A stretch of 64,000 nucleotides of DNA. It comes from Methanothermus fervidus DSM 2088. GTDB lineage: Archaea > Methanobacteriota > Methanobacteria > DSM-2088 > Methanothermaceae. Shown here piece by piece: positions 19,510 to 29,404 of the stretch. The stretch lies in NCBI GenBank assembly GCA_000166095.1, contig CP002278.1, forward strand, positions 652,001-716,000. The letters are read 5' to 3'. Numbering within the stretch: position 1 is the stretch's first letter; each line of letters starts with the position of its first letter. The translations under genes and the position numbers were made by a program. The notes below the pieces were generated by a model. That model had not been told where the DNA came from, made no database searches, and saw nothing but the letters and a program-made list of their open reading frames with translations.

Positions 19510-20922
19510 TTGGAAATGTTAATTAATGGAAAAAATGTAACTTCTGAGGATGAAATACCAGTATTAAATCCTTATAATCAAGAAGTTGTAGATACAGTTC
19601 CCTCAGCTTCTCAGAAAGATGTTAAAAATGCTATACAATCTGCAAACAAGGCTAAAATCAAAATGAAGTCACTTACATCAAGAGAAGTTTCAGAAAATTT
19701 ATATGAAGTTAGTAATGAAATGAAGAAGAAAATTGATGAATTTTCAAAAATGATAACACTGGAAACTGGCAAACCTATTAAATTCTCTCGTGAAGAAGCT
19801 AAACGTGCAATAGAAACTTTTAAATTATCTGCAGAAGAAGCAAAAAGAATTTATGGTGAAACTATTCCATTGGATGCATGCAGGGCTGGAGAAGGTCATA
19901 TAGCATTTACAATAAGAGAGCCACTTGGAGTTGTTGCAGCCATTACTCCATTTAATTATCCACTAAATTTAGCAGCGCATAAGGTTGGGCCTGCTATCGC
20001 TGCTAAAAATACAGTAGTATTAAAACCATCTCTAAAAGCTCCTTTAACAGCTATAATGATGGGAAAAATAATAGATACCTATTTTCCTGACGGTGTAATA
20101 AATGTTATCACTGGAAATGCAAAGATGATTGGCGATGAGTTTATAAAAAGTGATTTAATCAATAAAATTACTTTTACTGGAGGATTAAATGTTGGAAAGA
20201 AGATTGCAAAAAGTGTTGGATTAAAGAAATTAACTTTAGAGTTAGGAGGAAATGATCCACTAATAGTTCTTAGTGATGCTGACATTGATAAAGCTGTTGA
20301 AGCTGCAGTTAAAGGATCCTACTTATATTCAGGACAAGTATGTATTGCAGTGAAAAGAATAATAGTTGAAAATGAAATTGCAGATGAATTTTCTGAAAAA
20401 CTCGTTAAAGAAACTAAAAAATTAAAAATTGGAGATCCTATGGATCCCAAAACAGATATTGGTCCACTAATAGACCTAAATTCTGCTATAAATGTAGAAA
20501 AAGTTGTAAAGGATGCCATAAAAAATGGTGCAGAATTACTATATGGAGGAAATCGTGAAAAAAATTTATTTGAGCCAACAGTGCTTGATTACGTGACTCC
20601 TGAAATGAAAGTTGTAAAAGAAGAAACATTTGGTCCTGTATCTCCAATTATTAGGGTGAAATCTATTGATGAAGCGGTGAAAATTGCAAATGATACATGT
20701 TATGCGCTTCAAGCAGGAGTTTTCACTGAAAATATACACAAGGCATTAGAACTTTCACAAAAAATTGAAGCAGGCGCAGTGATTATAAATAAACAATCTA
20801 CATTTAGAACAGATAATATGCCATTTGGTGGATTTAAATGTAGTGGAATTGGAAAAGAAGGAGTTAAATATGCAGTTAATGATATGACTCGTGAGAAACT
20901 CATTATATTTGCTCCAAAATAA
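19510..20922 (+). CDS. cofA: NAD-dependent aldehyde dehydrogenase, probably lactaldehyde dehydrogenase CofA
   Basis: The 470-residue protein is an aldehyde dehydrogenase with LELGGNDPLIV (catalytic Glu) and SGQVCIAVKR (nucleophile Cys), plus PFNYPLNLAAHK. In methanogens the closest family oxidises lactaldehyde to lactate for the phospholactyl part of F420 (CofA), and cofH lies 1.3 kb upstream on the other strand. Glyceraldehyde-3-phosphate or succinate semialdehyde dehydrogenase activity cannot be excluded. A TTG at 19510 follows GGTGATAAAT; an ATG at 19516 is possible. Confidence 0.75.
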   Translation: MEMLINGKNVTSEDEIPVLNPYNQEVVDTVPSASQKDVKNAIQSANKAKIKMKSLTSREVSENLYEVSNEMKKKIDEFSKMITLETGKPIKFSREEAKRAIETFKLSAEEAKRIYGETIPLDACRAGEGHIAFTIREPLGVVAAITPFNYPLNLAAHKVGPAIAAKNTVVLKPSLKAPLTAIMMGKIIDTYFPDGVINVITGNAKMIGDEFIKSDLINKITFTGGLNVGKKIAKSVGLKKLTLELGGNDPLIVLSDADIDKAVEAAVKGSYLYSGQVCIAVKRIIVENEIADEFSEKLVKETKKLKIGDPMDPKTDIGPLIDLNSAINVEKVVKDAIKNGAELLYGGNREKNLFEPTVLDYVTPEMKVVKEETFGPVSPIIRVKSIDEAVKIANDTCYALQAGVFTENIHKALELSQKIEAGAVIINKQSTFRTDNMPFGGFKCSGIGKEGVKYAVNDMTREKLIIFAPK

Positions 20923-20924
20923 TT

Positions 20925-20937
20925 TTTATTTTTTGTT
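20925..20937 (+). terminator. T-rich terminator after the aldehyde dehydrogenase gene
   Basis: An oligo-T stretch begins directly after the stop codon of the aldehyde dehydrogenase gene. Intrinsic archaeal terminators are T tracts of this kind, without a required hairpin. Confidence 0.45.
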
Positions 20938-21030
20938 AAAGATAATGATCAAACTTATTTTCACTGATAGATAATTTGCGCTGTGAATTGAAAAATTACC
21001 AAAAACTAATTCATTTAAATTTTTATTGTG

Positions 21031-21173
21031 GTATATATAAGGTTTTGTAGACTTATCTGAAGTTATAACTGTGGAATGCCAATAAGACCTTTCTTGTTGT
21101 TAAAGTCCTCGCTGCTAATTTCTAAATGTCTAAAATATTAAATTCTGCAAACTTTCTGGAAAGGTGATACACT
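21031..21173 (+). promoter_or_regulatory. fdhA promoter and about 110-base leader
   Basis: GTATATATAA at 21031-21040 is a good TATA box, predicting transcription from about 21060 and a leader of more than 110 bases, long for this genome. It contains a possible hairpin at 21086-21107 (GAC-c-TTT pairing with AAAGTC) and ends in the AAAGGTGATACACT ribosome binding site. The rest of the gap back to 20923 shows nothing else I can name. Confidence 0.5.
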
Positions 21174-23231
21174 ATGAGTTTTGAACTTAAATATACTCCT
21201 AACATTTGTCCTTATTGTGGTTGTGGATGTGGACTAAATATAGTGACTCTTAATGGGAAAATAAAGGGAGTTGAAGGCTGGAAAAGGCATCCTGTTAATG
21301 AAGGCAAATTATGTCCAAAAGGTAATTTCTCATACCAGTTTGTTCAAAGTAAAGACAGGCTTAAACATCCTTTAATAAAAAAGAATGGAAAATTTATAGA
21401 AATTTCTTGGGATAAAGCTGTAGATATCATAGTTTCAAAATTAAATGAATATCGTAAAGAAAATCCTAATTCAATAGCATTTCTTGCTTCTGCAAGATGT
21501 ACAAATGAAGAAAATTATATTTTACAAAAATTTGCGAGAGTGGCTATTGGTACAAATAATATTGACCATTGTGCTAGGTTATGTCATGCACCATCAGTTG
21601 CAGGTCTTGCTCAAACATTTGGCTCAGGAGCAATGACAAATTCAATTCTAGACATTGAAGAAGCCGAAAGTATTTTCATAATTGGGTCAAATACTGCTGA
21701 GCAACATCCCATTATATGGAGAAGAGTTTTAAAAGCTAAAAATAAAGGCGCAAAATTAATAGTTGCAGATCCAAGAAAAACTCCAACTGCTTCATTAGCA
21801 GACATCCATCTGCCGATAAAACCTGGAAGCAACATAGCACTGATAAATGCAATGATGAATGTTATAATAGAAGAAGGCCTTGAAGACACTGATTTTATTA
21901 AAAAAAGAACAAAAGGATTTGAAAAATTAAAAGAAGTCATTGAAAAGTATAAACCAGAAAAAGTTGAAAAAATTGTAGGTGTACCTGCAAAAAAAATAAG
22001 AGAAGCTGCAATAACTTATGCAAAAGCTGACAGGGCAACTATATTATATGCAATGGGAATTACACAACATACTACAGGTACTCATAATGTTATTTCAACA
22101 GCAAATCTTGCTATGTTAACAGGTAATATTGGTAAAAAAGGTACTGGTGTAAATCCTCTAAGAGGTCAAAATAATGTACAAGGCGCATGTGATATGGGTG
22201 CTCTTCCACAATTTTACCCTGGTTATCAGAAAGTTACAGATAAAAATGCTACTGAAAAAATGCAAAAGATTTGGAAGTGCGATGATCTCAGTTCTGAACC
22301 TGGATTAACAGTTGTTGAGATGATGGATGCTGCTATAGATGGAAAAGTTAAATGCATGTATATAATGGGTGAAAATCCAGTTTTATCAGATCCTGACATT
22401 AAACATGTTAAAAAAGCATTGAAAAATTTAGAATTCCTTATTGTACAAGATATTTTCCTTACAGAAACAGCTGAATTTGCAGATATTGTTCTTCCTACAA
22501 CTGCATGGGGAGAAAAAAATGGTACATATACAAGTACGGAAAGGCGTGTACAATGTATAAGAAAAGCAGCAGATGGTCCTGGAGAAGCAAAAGATGACTG
22601 GAGAATAATATGTGAAATAGCAAAGAGAATGAATGTTAATGGTTTTGAATTCAATTCTACAAAAGAAATATTCAATGAAATTAGAAAAGTTACACCACAA
22701 TATGCGGGCATGAACTTTAAAAGATTACAAAAACCAGGTGGATTACAGTGGCCATGTCCTGATGAAAGCCACCCAGGAACACCAATATTACACACAGAGA
22801 AGTTTGCAACACCTGATGGATTAGGAAAATTCATTCCTGTAGAACATGAAGAGCCAGCCGAACTTCCTGATGATAGATATCCATTTATCCTAACAACTGG
22901 ACGTATTTTATTCCACTACCATACAGGTACAATGACAAGAAGATCAGAAACTTTAGACAATGAAGTTAGTACAGGATTTGTTGAAATAAATGATAAAGAT
23001 GCTTCTAAATTAGGTATTAAGGATGGTGAAATTGTTAAAGTTATGACTCGACGTGGTGAAATTAAAATACCAGCAAAAGTGACTTCAAAAGTTAGAGAAG
23101 GTGTTTTATTTATTCCGTTCCATTTTGTTGAATGTGCAGCTAATATGTTAACAAGTACTAATTATGACCCTATTTCAAAAATACCTGAATTTAAAGTATC
23201 GGCGGCTAATATAGAAAAATTGGAGGATTAA
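21174..23231 (+). CDS. fdhA: Formate dehydrogenase subunit alpha (molybdo/tungstopterin)
   Basis: This catalytic subunit oxidises formate to CO2 (or the reverse). The 685-residue protein has an N-terminal [4Fe-4S] motif [11 protein letters not shown] with a fourth Cys in GKLCPKGN, a pterin-binding core, and a C-terminal dinucleotide-binding domain around [10 protein letters not shown]. The ligand to the metal is cysteine, in HCARLCHAP; no in-frame TGA is present, so this is not a selenoprotein. It lies 2 bases upstream of fdhB. A formate transporter gene (fdhC), often next to fdhAB, is absent here. Confidence 0.95.
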   Translation: MSFELKYTPNICPYCGCGCGLNIVTLNGKIKGVEGWKRHPVNEGKLCPKGNFSYQFVQSKDRLKHPLIKKNGKFIEISWDKAVDIIVSKLNEYRKENPNSIAFLASARCTNEENYILQKFARVAIGTNNIDHCARLCHAPSVAGLAQTFGSGAMTNSILDIEEAESIFIIGSNTAEQHPIIWRRVLKAKNKGAKLIVADPRKTPTASLADIHLPIKPGSNIALINAMMNVIIEEGLEDTDFIKKRTKGFEKLKEVIEKYKPEKVEKIVGVPAKKIREAAITYAKADRATILYAMGITQHTTGTHNVISTANLAMLTGNIGKKGTGVNPLRGQNNVQGACDMGALPQFYPGYQKVTDKNATEKMQKIWKCDDLSSEPGLTVVEMMDAAIDGKVKCMYIMGENPVLSDPDIKHVKKALKNLEFLIVQDIFLTETAEFADIVLPTTAWGEKNGTYTSTERRVQCIRKAADGPGEAKDDWRIICEIAKRMNVNGFEFNSTKEIFNEIRKVTPQYAGMNFKRLQKPGGLQWPCPDESHPGTPILHTEKFATPDGLGKFIPVEHEEPAELPDDRYPFILTTGRILFHYHTGTMTRRSETLDNEVSTGFVEINDKDASKLGIKDGEIVKVMTRRGEIKIPAKVTSKVREGVLFIPFHFVECAANMLTSTNYDPISKIPEFKVSAANIEKLED

Positions 23232-23233
23232 AC

Positions 23234-24412
23234 ATGGTCAAAGTAGGTGACATGTTTTATGTTTATTCTGAAGATAAAAACATTAGAAATAAAGGGGAAT
23301 ATGGAGGAGCCATAACTTCTTTACATAAATTCCTTCTTGAAGAAGGAATTGTGGATGCTGTTATCGCCGTTAAAAATGGTTCAGATCTTTATGATGCTGT
23401 TCCAACCTTGATAACGGACCCTGATAAAGTTATAGAGTCTGCAGGTTCACTCCACTGTGGTACATTCAACATTGCAAAAGTTATTACATGTTACTTAAAT
23501 GGTGCAAAAGATATGAAAATAGCTGTTACAGTAAAGCCATGCGATGCAATGGCAATAGTAGAGGTTGCAAAAAAGGGTAAAATTGACCTTAACAATGTTA
23601 TAATGCTGGGTGTCAACTGTGGAGGGACACTTCCACCTGTAAAGACAATACAAATGATAGAAGAAATATATGAAATGGATCCTGACAAAGTTATCAAGGA
23701 AGAAATAGCCAAGGGGAAACTTATAATTGAAACTCCAGACACTGAGAAGGAAATAAGTGTGGATGAATTAGAAGAGATGGGTTACGGTAGAAGAACCAAC
23801 TGTAGGAGATGTGAAAATAATATACCTAGAATGGCCGATCTTACATTTGGTAATTGGGGAGTTATAGGACCTATGGCTGGAAAAGCAACATTTGTAGAAG
23901 TAACATCAAAAAAAGGTGCAGAAGTTCTTGAAAAAGCTGTAAATGCTGGGGTCATTCATGTAGAGGATCCAATGCCTAAAGGTATCGAAATACGTGAAAA
24001 AATAGATAAAGCTATGGTTAATCTTGCAAAGAAATGGCAACAAAAAGAATTCAAAGATAAAAAAGATGTAATTGAAATATTCAAAGAATATATGGAAGAG
24101 TTCAGGAAGTGCATAAAATGCTATGGCTGTAGAGAAGCTTGTCCCTTATGTTACTGTGAAGAATGTTCACTTGAATCAGAAACTCCTGAATGGTTTAAAA
24201 GAGGGGAGATTCCTCCATCACCCATTCTCCATCTTGAAAGACTACTTCACACTATAGATTCTTGTGTCAATTGTGGTCAATGTGAAGATGCCTGTCCAGC
24301 AGAAATACCTCTTACAAGAATATGGCATGAACTTAATTGTAGAGTCAAAGATATCTTTGGATACGTACCTGGGTCACATCTGAAAGCACCTTTAACACAA
24401 GGTCAGAGGTAG
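23234..24412 (+). CDS. fdhB: Formate dehydrogenase subunit beta (F420-reducing)
   Basis: FdhB passes electrons from FdhA to coenzyme F420. The 392-residue protein has an FrhB-type FAD/F420 domain ([28 protein letters not shown]) and two C-terminal [4Fe-4S] motifs, [12 protein letters not shown] and [12 protein letters not shown], with a cysteine pair between them. The ATG follows GGAGGATTAAAC. Its 3' end overlaps by 10 bases the 3' end of the convergent fsr gene. A second copy of this family is in the flp-like operon at 52398-53540. Confidence 0.95.
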   Translation: MVKVGDMFYVYSEDKNIRNKGEYGGAITSLHKFLLEEGIVDAVIAVKNGSDLYDAVPTLITDPDKVIESAGSLHCGTFNIAKVITCYLNGAKDMKIAVTVKPCDAMAIVEVAKKGKIDLNNVIMLGVNCGGTLPPVKTIQMIEEIYEMDPDKVIKEEIAKGKLIIETPDTEKEISVDELEEMGYGRRTNCRRCENNIPRMADLTFGNWGVIGPMAGKATFVEVTSKKGAEVLEKAVNAGVIHVEDPMPKGIEIREKIDKAMVNLAKKWQQKEFKDKKDVIEIFKEYMEEFRKCIKCYGCREACPLCYCEECSLESETPEWFKRGEIPPSPILHLERLLHTIDSCVNCGQCEDACPAEIPLTRIWHELNCRVKDIFGYVPGSHLKAPLTQGQR

Positions 24413-26274
24413 TTTCCCCAATTTTTTATTTCTTTTAAAAATTTTCCTTTTCCTACTCTTTCCATAACTGCAGATAATCTTTCCCTTTGTGGTTTTTCGG
24501 CATATTTACTGTATACATTTAGTACAGCATCGATTAACTCCAATATTTTATCTTCATTGTCAATGATTCCGATGTCTATTCCCTCAACAATTTCACGTCC
24601 TGATTTCCCGCCTATATATAATCTATATCCTTCATCTTTAACTTCTCTTCCTTCATTAGGACATGCATCAATGCATTTGCCACATCCTATACATAGATTA
24701 TAATTTGTGTACGATGTTTCTCCTCTAATGTCGATTGCCTCAACTTTACAAACTTCTGCGCATCTTCCACATCCATTACATTTTTCTTCGTTTATAAGTG
24801 GATATCTAACTCCTGCTACTCCTATATCATGAATTTGTGGTCTTACACATTTATTTGGGCATCCACTTATTGCAATTTTGAATTTATAAGGTGAAGGTCT
24901 TTCTTTAAATTTATCTTCAATTTTTTGTGCAAGTTTTTTAGTATTTATTATACCGCTTCCACAATTATCTTTTCCTGGACAGGCAAGGGTTGCTCTTACA
25001 AGAGGACCTTCTGACCCTGTTATCAGTCCTTCTTTCATTAACTCCAAAACCACATCTTCAACATCATACCCTGCTATGCCATGTATTTCAAATCCACCTC
25101 TATTTGTGATTTTTAAATTAGCATCATATTCCTTAACTATTTTTAATATTTTTTCGACTTCATCAATATCGTACCATCCACCTGGTCTTGCTCTAATCCG
25201 TATAAAGTATGTGCCATCTGCTCTTTTACTTACTCCTGGATAACAATCTGTCCAATAAAATGATACTTTTTTATTTTTTCTTTTTCTTTTTTTGATTTCT
25301 TCTTTAAATCTTCTGATTTTTAAACTTTTTAATTTTTCAATCGATTCGATATCTACACCTTTTCTTAATTTTACAGCGTTTTTAATTTCCTCTCCTTTTT
25401 TTGTCCTTATTATTATCGTTGAATATCCTTCTGGACTTCCAACAGACCCTACTGAAACATCAGCCATTTCAGAATCAAAATCCCTACATATTTTACATCC
25501 AGAACATACATCCAATTCTTTTAGAGGAATTTCATGTTTCTCATTTTTAAGATACACGAGTAGTTTATTCCCCTTAATATCAAATTTTTCTACTTTCTCA
25601 ATATCTATCCCATGTTTTTCCAAAGTTTCATAAAAAGAATCATGTTCAAATTTTTCCATGCAGAACAATCCAATTAAATATTTTATTTTTGGTAATGAAG
25701 TAGGTTTCCCATCTTTACCTAACTCTCCATCATATTTTGCTAAATATGGGAAATATTGGATTTTTCTTAACCCTTGTATTTGACAAGGCAATCCAACAAC
25801 TGCCACTTCTTTACATCCAATCTCACTTGCTTTCTTGAGGGCATCTAATGTTGACACCGTATATTTTGACTTTGCAGATTTTTCAATGTCATCTGGATCT
25901 TTTATAATCCATGAAGTAGGTTTCCACAATTCATCTCCAACTACAATTGCCCCATCAATTTTTCTCTTTTTTAGCAAATACTTCAAGAAAGTTGATACTA
26001 CTCCACCATCCTGACCTTTTACATCTCCTTTCCCATAAAAAAATTCTTTTTTGAAACTTTCTCTAATTTTGATTTGATATCCACCAGATGATACACGAGG
26101 ACATATGTCATAACACATTCCATTTCCCTTTCTTAAACATTCTTCAATAAGTTTTGGATGATTCTCAAAATCCAATAGATCATTTGGACAAACTACAACA
26201 CATGTTCCACACTTAGCACATAATTCTGTATCTACAATTTCATCTTTTAATTTCCATTCCCATTGATGTGTCAT
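24403..26274 (-). CDS. fsr: F420-dependent sulfite reductase
   Basis: Fsr is a fusion that reduces sulfite to sulfide with reduced F420, detoxifying sulfite and supplying sulfur. The 623-residue protein starts with ferredoxin-like [12 protein letters not shown], then an FrhB/FqoF-type F420 dehydrogenase half (to about 330), then a sirohaem reductase half. The latter has [10 protein letters not shown] and CPNKC, the C-X5-C and C-X3-C pairs, and two inserted ferredoxin clusters ([24 protein letters not shown]). The ATG at 26274 is preferred over an upstream TTG at 26292. It is 623 residues against about 620 for the M. jannaschii enzyme as I recall it. Confidence 0.92.
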   Translation of the reverse strand: MTHQWEWKLKDEIVDTELCAKCGTCVVVCPNDLLDFENHPKLIEECLRKGNGMCYDICPRVSSGGYQIKIRESFKKEFFYGKGDVKGQDGGVVSTFLKYLLKKRKIDGAIVVGDELWKPTSWIIKDPDDIEKSAKSKYTVSTLDALKKASEIGCKEVAVVGLPCQIQGLRKIQYFPYLAKYDGELGKDGKPTSLPKIKYLIGLFCMEKFEHDSFYETLEKHGIDIEKVEKFDIKGNKLLVYLKNEKHEIPLKELDVCSGCKICRDFDSEMADVSVGSVGSPEGYSTIIIRTKKGEEIKNAVKLRKGVDIESIEKLKSLKIRRFKEEIKKRKRKNKKVSFYWTDCYPGVSKRADGTYFIRIRARPGGWYDIDEVEKILKIVKEYDANLKITNRGGFEIHGIAGYDVEDVVLELMKEGLITGSEGPLVRATLACPGKDNCGSGIINTKKLAQKIEDKFKERPSPYKFKIAISGCPNKCVRPQIHDIGVAGVRYPLINEEKCNGCGRCAEVCKVEAIDIRGETSYTNYNLCIGCGKCIDACPNEGREVKDEGYRLYIGGKSGREIVEGIDIGIIDNEDKILELIDAVLNVYSKYAEKPQRERLSAVMERVGKGKFLKEIKNWGNYL

Positions 26275-26316
26275 GAATATAGCCCCTATCAAGTTCGTAT
26301 TCCATGGTTATTATTT

Positions 26317-26330
26317 CTGATATAAATACT
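26317..26330 (-). promoter_or_regulatory. fsr TATA box
   Basis: On the minus strand the site reads AGTATTTATATCAG. It is about 45 bases upstream of the fsr ATG, predicting a leader near 25 bases. The same AAAAGTATTTATATA-type promoter core is found in both pyrC repeat arms. Confidence 0.55.
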
Positions 26331-26577
26331 TTTCAACTCTTGTTTCCTAATTTGCAAAAGACTTTTCACTAATAAAGTTAAATTTTTTGATTATTTTTGT
26401 TATGTGTTTGTAAAACATCGTATCTTTAACCTTTAGACCTCTGATGCCGGCAAGAAATCCCGAACATCCACAAACCATTTTAAAAATTTTTTGAATTTTT
26501 TACAAACAGAATTTTTAAAAAATAAAAAAATAAAAAGAAGATTGAAATTGATTTTGTGAAAAACCAGATTTCCACTC
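26331..26577. other. Gene-free AT-rich stretch between fsr promoter and pyrC repeat
   Basis: I see no gene here. A GC-richer island at 26443-26468 can fold (GATG/CATC outer stem, CGG/CCG inner stem on the minus strand), and the region 26480-26540 is almost pure A/T with T tracts that may end transcription. An unannotated small RNA cannot be excluded but has no positive support beyond the hairpin. Confidence 0.4.
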
Positions 26578-26939
26578 TATCAGGGATTGAGAGAAAACAG
26601 AAAAAGTATTTATATAGATGAAGTACAAAACTAGCACTTGTTCTAAAAAAATATACACAACTCTTCTTTTACTTCCTCTTTCTCTCTCCAAAAATGCTCT
26701 AGAAATTAAGAAAACTATATATATCCTTTCATACTACTTTTTTTCATGAGATGACTTCCCATACAATTACAAAGCTGAAAAAAACTGGTAGGTAGTTAAG
26801 AAGGTCTAAATGCATTAAAAGGATTAAAAATAAGTTAAGAGATTATATATCAGCATTTAAGACACTGTTGAGGGAATAGAGTAACCTTGATAGCCTGTAG
26901 GCAAGTTTTCTTTAGAAGTAGGAAGCTCTGTAGGAGTAG
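26578..26939 (+). repeat. Left arm of a long diverged inverted repeat enclosing pyrC
   Basis: This roughly 360-base arm matches, in reverse complement, 28206-28615. The outer 100 bases are the best conserved: TATCAGGGATTGAG, then AAAGTATTTATATAGATGAA, GTACAAAA, CACTTGTT and ATATACACAACTCT. The inner 45 bases are also close: GCAAGTTTTCTTT, then GAAGTAGGAAGCTCTGTAGG. The middle is diverged with indels but still shows islands such as a TACT-T-rich block with TTCATGAGAT and CTGTTGAGG. The arm ends 6 bases before the pyrC start codon. Confidence 0.85.
26607..26618 (+). promoter_or_regulatory. TATA box in the left repeat arm, facing pyrC
   Basis: TATTTATATAGA within AAAAAGTATTTATATAGATG predicts transcription from about 26638 toward pyrC, giving a leader of about 300 bases. 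The same core occurs in the right arm in opposite orientation. Confidence 0.55.
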
Positions 26940-26945
26940 TTCACC

Positions 26946-28235
26946 ATGGTGGACCTATGTATTAAGAATTGCAAATTAAATGGAAAAATTGTAAATATTG
27001 GGGTTGAAGATGGCAAAATAATAAAGATCAGTAAATTACCATTTAAAAATTGTGAAACAATAGACATAAAAGGTAGAATAATATTCCCAGGCTTGATTGA
27101 TGCACATGTACATTTTAGAGAACCAGGAATGGAATATAAAGAAGACTTTAAAAGTGGATCAATGGCAGCAGCGCATGGAGGATTTACAACGGTTCTAGAC
27201 ATGCCAAATACAAAACCTCCCACAAATACTTTAAAAGAATTTAAAAGAAAGATTAAACTTGCATCTAAAAAAAGTATTGTGGATTTTGGATTACATGCTG
27301 GTGTAAATTTACAAGAAGTCCAAAAAATTGTAAAGTTAAGTCCAGCTTCTTTTAAAATTTACATGGAAGACACGAGTATAAACACTATAAAAAAAATGTT
27401 TGATATTTTAAATTCAACAAATATCCCACTTACTTTTCATTGTGAAAAAAGAGAAATTAATTATGAAAGAGATCACAGAGGAAAAAGTCCTCATTTTTAT
27501 TCAGATGCAAGACCTACTATAAGTGAGGAAATTGCAGTTGCAGAAGCTGTTTCATTTTCAGCTCATTATAATCATCCTATACATATATGCCATTTAAGCT
27601 CAAAAAAAGCTTTAAAAATCATAAAAAATATGCGAAATTTAGCACCAGTTACATGTGAGGTTACACCTCATCATTTATTTTTGGATTCAAGTTATTTCAA
27701 CAAATTTGGCAGTTTTGTAAAGACAAATCCCCCACTACGGTCTAGAGAGGAAGGTATAAATATTAAAGACTTAAATGATATCGATATTATTGCTACTGAT
27801 CATGCTCCACATACTTTAGATGAAAAAGAAAAAGAATTTTGGGAAGCACCAGCAGGTATACCTAATCTTGAAGTATCTTTAAAATTATTTTTAACTTTAT
27901 TTGCAAAAGGTAAAATTAAATTAAATGAAATAAAAACTATGTTTTGCGAAAAACCAGCAACTATTTTTGGTTTAACTAATAAAGGTTTTATTAAGGAAGG
28001 CATGGACGCAGATTTTGTTGTCATAGATCATAAAAAAACTGGTAAGATAAGTGCTGATGAATTTTATAGTAAGGCACAATATACACCTTTTGAAGGTTTT
28101 GAATATATTGGAGAAGCAGTAATGACCATACTTCGCGGCAAAGTAATTATGGAGGAAGGTGAAGTATTTAAAAATAAAGGTAAATATGTCAGGAGTGAAT
28201 ATAGGCTACCTCCTACAGAGCTTCCTACTTCATAA
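26946..28235 (+). CDS. pyrC: Dihydroorotase
   Basis: It closes carbamoyl aspartate to dihydroorotate in pyrimidine synthesis. The 429-residue amidohydrolase has the metal motif DAHVHFREPG, PFHCEK-like TFHCEKRE, HICHLSSKKA, VTPHHLFLD and IATDHAPHT, covering all metal ligands and the carboxylated-lysine region (FKIYMED). It stands alone, with no other pyr gene nearby. The gene sits exactly between two long inverted repeat arms. Its last ten or so residues (LPPTELPTS) are encoded by the right arm and look like a tail gained from it. Confidence 0.93.
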   Translation: MVDLCIKNCKLNGKIVNIGVEDGKIIKISKLPFKNCETIDIKGRIIFPGLIDAHVHFREPGMEYKEDFKSGSMAAAHGGFTTVLDMPNTKPPTNTLKEFKRKIKLASKKSIVDFGLHAGVNLQEVQKIVKLSPASFKIYMEDTSINTIKKMFDILNSTNIPLTFHCEKREINYERDHRGKSPHFYSDARPTISEEIAVAEAVSFSAHYNHPIHICHLSSKKALKIIKNMRNLAPVTCEVTPHHLFLDSSYFNKFGSFVKTNPPLRSREEGINIKDLNDIDIIATDHAPHTLDEKEKEFWEAPAGIPNLEVSLKLFLTLFAKGKIKLNEIKTMFCEKPATIFGLTNKGFIKEGMDADFVVIDHKKTGKISADEFYSKAQYTPFEGFEYIGEAVMTILRGKVIMEEGEVFKNKGKYVRSEYRLPPTELPTS

Positions 28236-28615
28236 AGAAAACTTGCCCAGAGACTATATCTCTATAAGAGACAATCCTGAGTAGAGCATTCTCCTAAACA
28301 GGCAGTCAAAACTACCTTATATCCTCAACAATACTCTATATAGACTTATTCTTACATGTTAGAAAAATAATTATAAACATGCCTATAAATCTCCAAAGTT
28401 TCCAATAGTTTATCTTCTGTTCTTTGCTTAATAAACTTCTGAATTTATATAGCTATATCTTATGAAGAAAAGTGGTATATTATGCTTTTCTTTTTTCTAA
28501 ATATTAATTTGCTTTGGAGAAAGAAGGAGTGAGAGAGTTGTGTATATTTTTTAAAACAAGTGTTATTTTGTACTTCATCTATATAAATACTTTTCTTATT
28601 TCTCAATCCCTGATA
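28206..28615 (-). repeat. Right arm of the inverted repeat enclosing pyrC
   Basis: This roughly 410-base arm is the reverse-complement counterpart of 26578-26939. It begins inside the last codons of pyrC (CTACCTCCTACAGAGCTTCC on the plus strand) and runs to CAATCCCTGATA, 18 bases before the end of the FAH-family gene. It carries a mirror-image TATA box facing pyrC. It fills the whole gap between pyrC and 28634; no other feature is visible in that gap. Confidence 0.85.
28580..28591 (-). promoter_or_regulatory. TATA box in the right repeat arm, facing pyrC antisense
   Basis: On the minus strand it reads within AAAAGTATTTATATAGATG, the same core as the left arm. It would start an RNA near 28560 that runs antisense into the 3' end of pyrC. 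Confidence 0.5.
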
Positions 28616-28633
28616 AGCGAATATAAAAAATAC

Positions 28634-29404
28634 TCATTGAGACTTAACATAATTTCTTAAAATTCCTATAGATTCTATTTCTGCTTCGACAATGTCACCA
28701 GGTTTCATTGGACCTACTCCTGGAGGAGTACCAGTTGCTATTATATCTCCTGGTAGGAGTGTCATAACACTTGATATAAATTCAACAAGTTCATTTACTT
28801 TAAATATCATTTTTGAAGTGTTTGAAAATTGTTTAGTTTTGCCATTTAACCTAAGAGATATTTTTTGTTTATGTGGATCCATTTCTGTTTCTATAAAAGG
28901 GCCTAAAGGACAAAAAGTGTCAAAACTTTTTGCCCTTGTCCATTGACCATCCTTTCTTTGTATATCACGTGCTGTAACATCGTTAACAATAGTATATCCA
29001 CCAATTACATCCCAGGCATCTGAAGCATTTACATTTTTTGCTTTTTTTGAAATTACGACACCTAACTCAACTTCATAATCTACCTGCTTTGAAATTTCTG
29101 GATAAACAATAGTATCTTCATGTCCTATTACACTTGAAGGTGGTTTCAAAAATAAAACTGGTTCTTCCGGTATTTCCATATTTAATTCAGCAGCATGATC
29201 TCTATAATTAAGACCAACACAAACAATTTTAGATGGTGATACTGGAGGTAAAATTTCAATATTTTTAAATGAATAAGTTTGAGATTCTATTATTTTAAGA
29301 TCGCCATTCAAAGCATCTATGATATTTTCAATTTCAACTATTTCATCACCAGCTATATATCCTGATTTTATAGCACCGTTGTCTTTAAATCTTAGAAATT
29401 TCAT
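28634..29404 (-). CDS. Fumarylacetoacetate hydrolase (FAH) family protein
   Basis: The 256-residue protein has the FAH fold: VCVGLNYRDHAAEL, the metal-binding VDYEVELGVVI, and GDIIATGTPPGVGPMKPGD near the end. Small FAH-family proteins act as oxaloacetate tautomerases or decarboxylases, acylpyruvases or related enzymes on 2-oxo acids. With a fumarase subunit in the same gene run, oxaloacetate is a reasonable substrate guess, though unproven. Its start overlaps the methyltransferase stop by 4 bases (ATGA), so the two are coupled. Confidence 0.87.
   Translation of the reverse strand: MKFLRFKDNGAIKSGYIAGDEIVEIENIIDALNGDLKIIESQTYSFKNIEILPPVSPSKIVCVGLNYRDHAAELNMEIPEEPVLFLKPPSSVIGHEDTIVYPEISKQVDYEVELGVVISKKAKNVNASDAWDVIGGYTIVNDVTARDIQRKDGQWTRAKSFDTFCPLGPFIETEMDPHKQKISLRLNGKTKQFSNTSKMIFKVNELVEFISSVMTLLPGDIIATGTPPGVGPMKPGDIVEAEIESIGILRNYVKSQ

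Noticed and set aside
21174-23231. Possible selenocysteine in FdhA or MvhA
   Set aside because: Both metal-ligand positions are coded by cysteine and no in-frame TGA is present.
26443-26468. Hairpin taken as part of the fsr leader
   Set aside because: The fsr TATA box at 26317-26330 places the transcript start downstream of the hairpin, so it is not in the leader.
26538-26560. ATTGAAATTGATTTTGTG, which resembles the end of some methanogen CRISPR repeats
   Set aside because: It occurs once, with no regularly spaced copies and no cas genes in the window.
26618-26752. Small reading frame of about 44 codons starting ATGAAGTAC in the left pyrC repeat arm
   Set aside because: The matching position in the right arm has indels that break the frame, so the conservation is at the DNA or RNA level, not protein; no ribosome binding site is seen.
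26578-28615. Insertion sequence with pyrC as passenger
   Set aside because: No transposase or target-site duplication is visible and the arms are strongly diverged; kept only as one of several explanations in the findings.
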